Assembly: GCA_023389295.1 (NCBI GenBank)
Contig: JAEWEO010000193.1
Location: 1-9,312, forward strand
Direction of reading: 5' to 3'
Source of the DNA: Bacillota bacterium
Lineage (GTDB): Bacteria; Bacillota; Clostridia; Lachnospirales; Lachnospiraceae
DNA length: 9,312 bases
The position numbers and the translations under genes were made by a program. The notes beneath the pieces were generated by a model. The model was not told the origin of the DNA. It searched no databases and saw only the letters and a program-made list of their open reading frames with translations. Positions 4,701 through 9,312 of the stretch are shown here, piece after piece (the first letter of the stretch is position 1; every line of letters starts with the position of its first letter).

Positions 4701-5648
4701 TTAATTTAATAAAATACCTTCAAAATCATTATAGTTATCCATTATATGTTGAAGTGTAAATTTCTCAGCAAAAGGCATTTGCATTGCACAAGAGATATAG
4801 TAACCTTGTTTTAAATACTTAAGGCACTCTTTTTTATACATAGGTGATATTACTCCCTGATCTATTAACTGTTCTTTATTCCATGCGACACCGTATAATA
4901 GATTTGGGAGTGCATTACCTAGCTTAAATTCCTTACAAATCAAAATTGCTTCCTCTGCAATCTCAATTGCTTTTTGGTGACCTCCTATTAGCCCATACCA
5001 TTTTGACAGGTTTGTGGCTATTGTTACCAGCAGAATTACCCTCTGCTGCTCTTCCATATAACTCTTTTTCATAGCATTATAAGCATCTTCAATAACTTCA
5101 ATGGCTTTTGGATAATCTTCCATCTCCGCATATGCTATAGAAATATTCACTAGTAACATTGCTTCATTAAAATTAAGTGGCCAGTTAGATAAAGAAATGG
5201 TTCCATACTTAGGAATCGTTAGACGAATGGCTTGTTGAAATGCATCTAGATATTCTTGTGTACTAATTCTATTCAGCCTGTAATCAACCAAACTTTCAGC
5301 ACGAATTAAGAACTGCTTGTCCAGTATGGAATTACCTAAGATTTCTTTTATTTCCTTCAGTATATTTTCCGCTTGATTATAGTCATACAATTTTATAAAA
5401 TCTTCAAATTGCTTCATTTTCTCTAATACTTTAAAGTCTGAAACAGAAAGCATGGAATAAGCTCTTTCTCTGAACCGTCCCATACGTTCCATTAGTAATT
5501 CATAAACATCCCTACTGGGATTCTGATTGCCATTTTCTATTCGTGATAGAGTTTCTACAGAACATATTTCATCACTCAATTGCTCTTGTGTAATGGATAG
5601 CGACTTTCTCGTCATCCGGATTATATCACCTAATCGATATCTACCCAT
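4701..5648 (-). CDS. RRNPP-type quorum-sensing receptor/regulator (Xre HTH + TPR), keeps the NLSKW motif
   Basis: The 315-residue cytoplasmic protein has an Xre-type HTH at residues 6-45 (LGDIIRMTRKSLSITQEQL...CSVETLSRIENG), then an all-helical region to the end made of TPR-like helix pairs. One is EDYPKAIEVIEDAYNAM (177-193) and another TNLSKWYG...HQKAIEIAEEAI (212-235). Length and layout match PlcR/NprR/Rgg-like receptors, which bind short imported peptides in the TPR groove. N213 in TNLSKW sits where family members often carry the Asn that holds the peptide backbone (alignment by eye). A perfect AGGAGG (5656-5661) 7 bases before the ATG fixes the start, inside the end of the upstream paralogue. 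The gene is the second of a two-receptor operon. Its stop faces the stop of the repeat propeptide gene across 22 bp, making it the leading candidate for that peptide's receptor. Confidence 0.88.
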   Translation of the reverse strand: MGRYRLGDIIRMTRKSLSITQEQLSDEICSVETLSRIENGNQNPSRDVYELLMERMGRFRERAYSMLSVSDFKVLEKMKQFEDFIKLYDYNQAENILKEIKEILGNSILDKQFLIRAESLVDYRLNRISTQEYLDAFQQAIRLTIPKYGTISLSNWPLNFNEAMLLVNISIAYAEMEDYPKAIEVIEDAYNAMKKSYMEEQQRVILLVTIATNLSKWYGLIGGHQKAIEIAEEAILICKEFKLGNALPNLLYGVAWNKEQLIDQGVISPMYKKECLKYLKQGYYISCAMQMPFAEKFTLQHIMDNYNDFEGILLN

Positions 5649-6583
5649 CTGTATTCCTCCTGAAGGTGTTTTTTGATTTCCTCTGCAGTCGTTTGCTCTT
5701 CACAAAAGTTAAGTACATGATATGCCTGTATATAAAGTTTTAGGCACTCTTTCTGAGAAATCTCCCATTGATTCTGGGCTTCTAATAACCTTTCCGTTAT
5801 CTGTGCTTTTAGCAAGCATAAATCACCGAGATAATCCATTTTACGACTTCCTTTATTTTTATCCAATCCCTTATTACACATTTCCAGGGCTTGGTCTAGA
5901 CTATTCTCCTGCATAAATAATCTGCTTGCCATAATTGCTACTTTAGGATAGAGTCGATTATTCTCTTCCATGGAATTGTTATTTTCTAAGTAGTCCAAAA
6001 TCTCAATTAAAATCTTCTTAGCCCTGCTTATCATACCAGCTGATAACATTTGCTGGATGATATCAATAATTATGTACAACTCGCTATTACTGAGATAATA
6101 TTTTTTTATCTCATCAGTGTTAAAATCAGGTACGGTACAGGTAATTGCCTCCATAAGAAGTTCTATGGTATCCTCCACCGGTTTACCATTAAGTTCATTG
6201 AGAAGTGCCTTATGAGAAATAATAAATTGCAGATGAACAGATCCCTTAGATGAGGCAATTTCTTCATACTCATTAAGCAACGCATACGCCTCACTATAAT
6301 TTTTATTCTCTATCTGCTTTTTTATGTCTTCTCTGTTTTGATATAGAACATAGTCCATATCTGTTAAAATCAATTCAAATTGATTGGGCATTCTACCCAA
6401 TCGCTCTAGTAGGGTTTCCAACAATAAGGAATCTACATCTCGTTCTCCTGCTTCTATTCTAGATAAAGTAGCAACCGAACATAATCCTTTGCATAACTTG
6501 CTTTGAGATATATGATAAGATTCACGGAAGTATTGAATAGCAGATCCAATTTTATTGTTTTCCATCTCCATTTCTTTTGTCAT
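5630..6583 (-). CDS. Paralogous RRNPP-type regulator (Xre HTH + TPR), first gene of the receptor operon
   Basis: The 317-residue protein has an Xre HTH at residues 12-46 (IGSAIQYFR...SQSKL...CSVATLSRIEAGE), closely like its neighbour's (shared CSVxTLSRIExG). The all-helical C-terminal part includes TPR-like pairs such as RAKKILIEILDYLENN (187-202) and MASRLFMQENSLDQALEMCNKGL (218-240). The segment equal to NLSKW in the neighbour reads MASRL, so the Asn is missing, and this protein may bind a different ligand, bind weakly, or work as a partner or antagonist. It overlaps the downstream gene by 19 nt, so the two are co-transcribed. The ATG at 6583 has only a weak ribosome binding site (an in-frame TGA lies two codons upstream), and a tiny ORF ends in an ATGA overlap with it. 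Later Mets at residues 5 and 7 are possible starts. Confidence 0.85.
   Translation of the reverse strand: MTKEMEMENNKIGSAIQYFRESYHISQSKLCKGLCSVATLSRIEAGERDVDSLLLETLLERLGRMPNQFELILTDMDYVLYQNREDIKKQIENKNYSEAYALLNEYEEIASSKGSVHLQFIISHKALLNELNGKPVEDTIELLMEAITCTVPDFNTDEIKKYYLSNSELYIIIDIIQQMLSAGMISRAKKILIEILDYLENNNSMEENNRLYPKVAIMASRLFMQENSLDQALEMCNKGLDKNKGSRKMDYLGDLCLLKAQITERLLEAQNQWEISQKECLKLYIQAYHVLNFCEEQTTAEEIKKHLQEEYRWVDID
5656..5661 (-). promoter_or_regulatory. Strong ribosome binding site of the second receptor gene, inside the first
   Basis: AGGAGG on the minus strand lies 7 bases before the ATG at 5648, within the last codons of the upstream paralogue. It fixes the start and shows the downstream receptor is translated independently and probably more strongly than the upstream one. 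Confidence 0.85.
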
Positions 6584-6651
6584 CGTTCATCACATCCAAT
6601 AAGTATTTCGTAATAAGAAACTAATTTAAATGAGTAAATAAGTATATTCAT
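6580..6651 (-). CDS. Possible 23-codon leader ORF coupled to the first receptor gene
   Basis: An ORF of 23 codons (starting MNILIYSFK, ending GCDER) stops with TGA that overlaps the receptor ATG as ATGA. The receptor ATG has no good Shine-Dalgarno site of its own, so translational coupling would make sense. The ORF itself also lacks a clear ribosome binding site and could be chance in AT-rich DNA. The hydrophobic N-terminal half is too short to be a signal peptide with confidence. Confidence 0.25.
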   Translation of the reverse strand: MNILIYSFKLVSYYEILIGCDER

Positions 6652-6653
6652 GC

Positions 6654-6698
6654 ATTATAGATTACCTATAGATTATCATAACAATGATTTATGTTCAA
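6654..6698 (-). promoter_or_regulatory. Candidate promoter region of the receptor operon with a direct repeat
   Basis: On the minus strand TTGAAC (6693-6698) stands 17 bases from TAATCT (6670-6675), and TTGTTA (6679-6684) stands 19 bases from a perfect TATAAT (6654-6659). The -10 area holds a direct repeat TAATCTATA twice at an 11-bp period (plus-strand TATAGATTA at 6656-6664 and 6667-6675), about one helical turn, which could be a paired regulator site. Which promoter is used cannot be told. Confidence 0.4.
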
Positions 6699-6919
6699 TT
6701 ATTATTACCATAAGAATGCGTTTTTGCAATAGAAATTTTTATTTTTATCCATTTACTAATTATAAATCAGATTATTCTAGCAGGTGTAATGATAATATTA
6801 GTTAGACTTTAACAAGTGTAAGAAAAGTAATATGCCGTAATTCTATTGAAATTGAGCAAGAGAACATCGTTGGCTCAATAGGGTAGACCGAAATGCGCTG
6901 AAAGCTTTTCCTATCACAA

Positions 6920-6962
6920 ATAGGCGGATAGACTGATGATAATCATCAGTCTATCCACCTAT
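6920..6962. repeat. 43-nt near-perfect palindrome
   Basis: The core arms GGATAGACTGATGAT (6926-6940) and ATCATCAGTCTATCC (6942-6956) are perfect over 15 bp around one base. After a single C/A mismatch the outer ATAGG / CCTAT (6920-6924, 6958-6962) add 5 more pairs. The left ATAGG can instead pair with CCTAT at 6910-6914. No T run follows on either strand, so it is a poor intrinsic terminator. It may still end the glycosidase transcript, be an RNA element, or be a small mobile repeat. Confidence 0.75.
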
Positions 6963-7089
6963 CTATCACTCAATATTATCTTACATTCTCATCACCCTAT
7001 GAAGCCTAATTCATGAATATACATTAACTCTGTACATTCCACCTGATGACGCTTACTCGTATCATCAGCTTCGTAGGAAATGATATACC

Positions 7090-9312
7090 CTATTCTGGCA
7101 TAACATTATTATCGCTTGTTACTTCCGAAGAAATAATATTTGTCGATACAGTTGTTAGATTATAAGTATTTGAAGTTCTTGATAAAGTTACAGTACCACC
7201 CTGAACTATTGAAACTGTTTTATCAAAGAGACCTGAAACAGCTGTTCCATTGATATTCCAATCAGTATACGGGCTATTATTTTCCAATACTTGTACTCTT
7301 ACGGATGTATTGGAGGCTGTAATTTTCAACTTCATACCCCAGTAATCCACCGAATTTAATGTAAGAGAAGTCATACCACTAGAAGGAAAATTAGGTTTAA
7401 TATTGAGGCCCTTCATATCTGCACTTATACCCATAAATCCATCTTTGGCAACTACTGGTACCAACCCACTCTCAGGAAATTCTCCCCATAACCCTACATT
7501 CCCTTCTGCACCATGTTGATTTTTTTCACCATAATACAATGGATTTCCCCCTTGTAAATGATCTAAATTAAATCGGTTGGTGACTGTCTGAAGTCGTGCA
7601 TAAGCATCATTAGCACCATATGTTTTTAACCTGCTCATGATCTCATAATATGTAGTATAAAAATTAGCGCCTCCATTTTGTAGCTGAGAAGTTCCAAAAA
7701 TACCATCACTATTATATATAGCAACATACCAGCCACCGTTAGAATTATGAGGATTATTAAACATCGTAACTCTTGGAGCAAATCTAAAAGCCGTAAAAGT
7801 ATCTGCGCTTCCTGAAGAAGTTACAGTATTTTTCATATAATTCATTATTGTTGTTGCTCTTGCTGTATCTGCCAATCCGTAATTTATGGCTTCTAAATTC
7901 AAGTAAACACATCCATAATCATGTGAAATACCTTTTACATCAACCACTTGTTTATAGTGGTCTTTACTCCAAAAAATATTATTATATGCTACTTTTAACT
8001 TATCAGCATAATTTGTTAATTCTACCGCTCTAATATTGTTCCCTAACATGGTCTCAATTTCTGCCATCCTTTTAAGTGCAATATAACAATATATGTTGTC
8101 ATAAGCGCTCATATAACCATATGGGGTAATGTCCCAGTAATTGCTTCCTATGCTTGTGTTAGTTCCATCATGATCTTTATGATTTATTATAAAAAGATCT
8201 TTACTTGAATCATATTGACTTAATAAGTAATTCATTCCCAATCTAAGCCTATCAATGCTTGAATTAAGATAATTTAGATCTCCATTGTACATGAAGTAAT
8301 TATATACAGCATTTATATAATTCGCCGTAGTCATTAGGTAGTGATTGCTGTCACGGTCAGTAGGGAAGGGCCATCCTTCCAGATGATTCCATGTCCATAT
8401 GTATCCATTCGCACTTTGACGTGTATCAAGCGTCTTTTTTAAGTCTGCAGCTAAATAGTTTTCATTTTGCCAAGCTCTGGTCAGACTAATCCATTCCCAC
8501 CAGTCTGGTTGTGTACTGGCAGTTTCTCTTGCATAACCAAACTCATACATCATATCGTTTAATGCTTTGGTTACAGTAGCATCTCCGCCCTCAAATCTAG
8601 CAAAATAGGAAGGTGTAACATCTGCTGATGGTGATAGATCAATCGTAAGTTTTCTAGTAAAGCTTTGACCATTATTCAGAGTAATTGTTTCCATGCCTTT
8701 CTTCCTGAAATATATTCTCATTTGGTCAATCGTACACATAGGACTTACATATTCTGTATCAGGATAAAACCGAAGATTTAGATTGAACCCATTAGCTCCT
8801 TGCCAATCTATCCATTCACCACCGAGACCAAAAGCTTCATTATCCTCGCCAGAAGTCCTTTTATACGCGTATGCTGAATGATACCTGCTGGTGCTACTTA
8901 CCATTTTTGAAAATGGAACTTTCATTGACCCGGCAGGTGAAGCTGTTACGGCATAGCCGCTATTTTCCCACAGTGTATCCATAATAAAACCAACATTGGT
9001 TAATTTTTTATTATCTCCATCTGATGTTATCTTCAAAGAATTCTTCATCTGATTTCCATTCAATTCGATATCCCATACACCTGTCAATCCAGAATTATAA
9101 AACTTGATATTGCTCAGTTTCAATGATGTACCGCTTATGCTCCAGATAACATTATCTGACGTACTACTATAGCTTGAATTATTATAATCCAGTGACAAAA
9201 ACATATTTCCGTTAATCAAATCTTCACTATAGTTACCTAATCCTGTAGGATCAAAGCACATTGTATCAATAAGACCGTCAACACCGCTGATTTTATAGTA
9301 TCCATTACTTAA
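7090..9312 (-). CDS. Large six-hairpin-type glycosidase, N-terminus outside the window
   Basis: The frame is open from the right edge to the TAG at 7090-7092 (740 residues seen), so the Met at 9261 is internal and the real start lies beyond the window. The first 230 or so residues are beta-rich, typical of the N-terminal sandwich of such enzymes. The middle holds an alpha-helical barrel pattern: WWEWISLTRAWQNENY, then a Trp-rich YIWTWNHLEGWPF stretch, then NHYLMTTANYINAVYNYF, the YWDITPYGYMSAYDNIYCYIAL block and the acid-containing GEKNQHGAEGNVGLWGEFPE near the end. DGFMGISADMKGLNIKPNFPS then leads into a C-terminal beta domain, an ending like that of GH65/GH94/GH78-type enzymes. I place it in the six-hairpin glycosidase superfamily without choosing a family. 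The substrate is unknown, probably a plant or host polysaccharide. Extracellular location is likely from the Asn/Ser/Thr-rich, Cys-poor composition, but no signal peptide is visible here. Confidence 0.75.
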   Translation of the reverse strand, partial: LSNGYYKISGVDGLIDTMCFDPTGLGNYSEDLINGNMFLSLDYNNSSYSSTSDNVIWSISGTSLKLSNIKFYNSGLTGVWDIELNGNQMKNSLKITSDGDNKKLTNVGFIMDTLWENSGYAVTASPAGSMKVPFSKMVSSTSRYHSAYAYKRTSGEDNEAFGLGGEWIDWQGANGFNLNLRFYPDTEYVSPMCTIDQMRIYFRKKGMETITLNNGQSFTRKLTIDLSPSADVTPSYFARFEGGDATVTKALNDMMYEFGYARETASTQPDWWEWISLTRAWQNENYLAADLKKTLDTRQSANGYIWTWNHLEGWPFPTDRDSNHYLMTTANYINAVYNYFMYNGDLNYLNSSIDRLRLGMNYLLSQYDSSKDLFIINHKDHDGTNTSIGSNYWDITPYGYMSAYDNIYCYIALKRMAEIETMLGNNIRAVELTNYADKLKVAYNNIFWSKDHYKQVVDVKGISHDYGCVYLNLEAINYGLADTARATTIMNYMKNTVTSSGSADTFTAFRFAPRVTMFNNPHNSNGGWYVAIYNSDGIFGTSQLQNGGANFYTTYYEIMSRLKTYGANDAYARLQTVTNRFNLDHLQGGNPLYYGEKNQHGAEGNVGLWGEFPESGLVPVVAKDGFMGISADMKGLNIKPNFPSSGMTSLTLNSVDYWGMKLKITASNTSVRVQVLENNSPYTDWNINGTAVSGLFDKTVSIVQGGTVTLSRTSNTYNLTTVSTNIISSEVTSDNNVMPE

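Larger units (their letters stand above)
6584..7089. other. Non-coding interval between the receptor operon and the glycosidase gene
   Basis: This 506-bp gap contains the receptor promoter region, then AT-rich sequence without a convincing gene, then a GC-richer structured block (6851-6962), and finally the glycosidase 3' flank. ATTGAGC / GCTCAAT (6851-6857, 6873-6879) forms a 7-bp stem. CTGATGA / TCATCAG (7043-7049, 7062-7068) forms another just after the glycosidase stop. No tRNA, known riboswitch core or transposase remnant was recognised. A 7-codon ORF after AGGTG near 6789 is too short to support. Confidence 0.6.

Noticed and set aside
9259..9261. ATG at 9261 as start of the glycosidase
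   Set aside because: Seventeen in-frame sense codons continue upstream to the window edge and no ribosome binding site precedes this ATG, so the gene is simply cut by the window.

Overview
The window is AT-rich (by eye about one third GC), has short intergenic gaps with strong AGGAGG-type ribosome binding sites, and carries classical stem-loop/T-run terminators. Its gene families (lipoprotein with a VCBS-like domain, GGDEF/EAL protein, Xre-TPR regulators, large secreted-type glycosidase) point to a low-GC Firmicute, most likely a clostridial or lachnospiraceal anaerobe. The genus cannot be fixed from the sequence alone.

Layout, left to right. (1) 2-367 (+) is the 3' end of a probable NAD(P)H-dependent flavodoxin-family oxidoreductase, closed by a terminator. 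(2) 584-1549 (+) is a lipoprotein with a Thr/Pro/Ser-rich linker and an FG-GAP/VCBS-like domain, also closed by a terminator. (3) 1876-2250 and 2335-2652 (+) are a VOC/PhnB-like protein and a CPDC glutaredoxin-like protein, probably co-transcribed. The long leader before them holds perfect dyads, and a bidirectional terminator follows. (4) 2848-4173 (-) is a soluble GGDEF-EAL protein with a degraded cyclase site (AGDKF) and an intact EAL phosphodiesterase site. (5) 4174-4432 is a shared divergent control region packed with palindromes. (6) 4433-4678 (+) is a small exported propeptide carrying four exact tandem copies of the 9-mer ASDFPAIES. (7) 5630-6583 and 4701-5648 (-) are two paralogous Xre-HTH/TPR regulators of the RRNPP quorum-sensing receptor type, overlapping by 19 nt and convergent with the propeptide gene. 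(8) 6584-7089 is a 0.5 kb non-coding stretch containing a 43-nt near-perfect palindrome. (9) 7090-9312 (-) is a large six-hairpin-type glycosidase that runs off the right edge.

The most interesting system is the block 4174-6583: a multi-copy signalling propeptide next to a pair of RRNPP-type receptors. The four repeats differ only by synonymous changes, so the peptide sequence is what is conserved. The peptide gene has a candidate -10 box inside an inverted repeat (CTGGAA-N9-TTCCAG). It is transcribed divergently from a c-di-GMP phosphodiesterase gene and convergently to its putative receptors, with no terminator visible in the 22-bp gap. A reasonable inference is a cell-density circuit: the peptide is secreted and trimmed, re-imported, bound by one or both receptors, and the receptors act on the shared promoter region to control peptide expression and perhaps c-di-GMP breakdown. 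Only the receptor encoded at 4701-5648 keeps the NLSKW-type Asn motif in the TPR region. The other has MASRL there, which suggests a division of labour.
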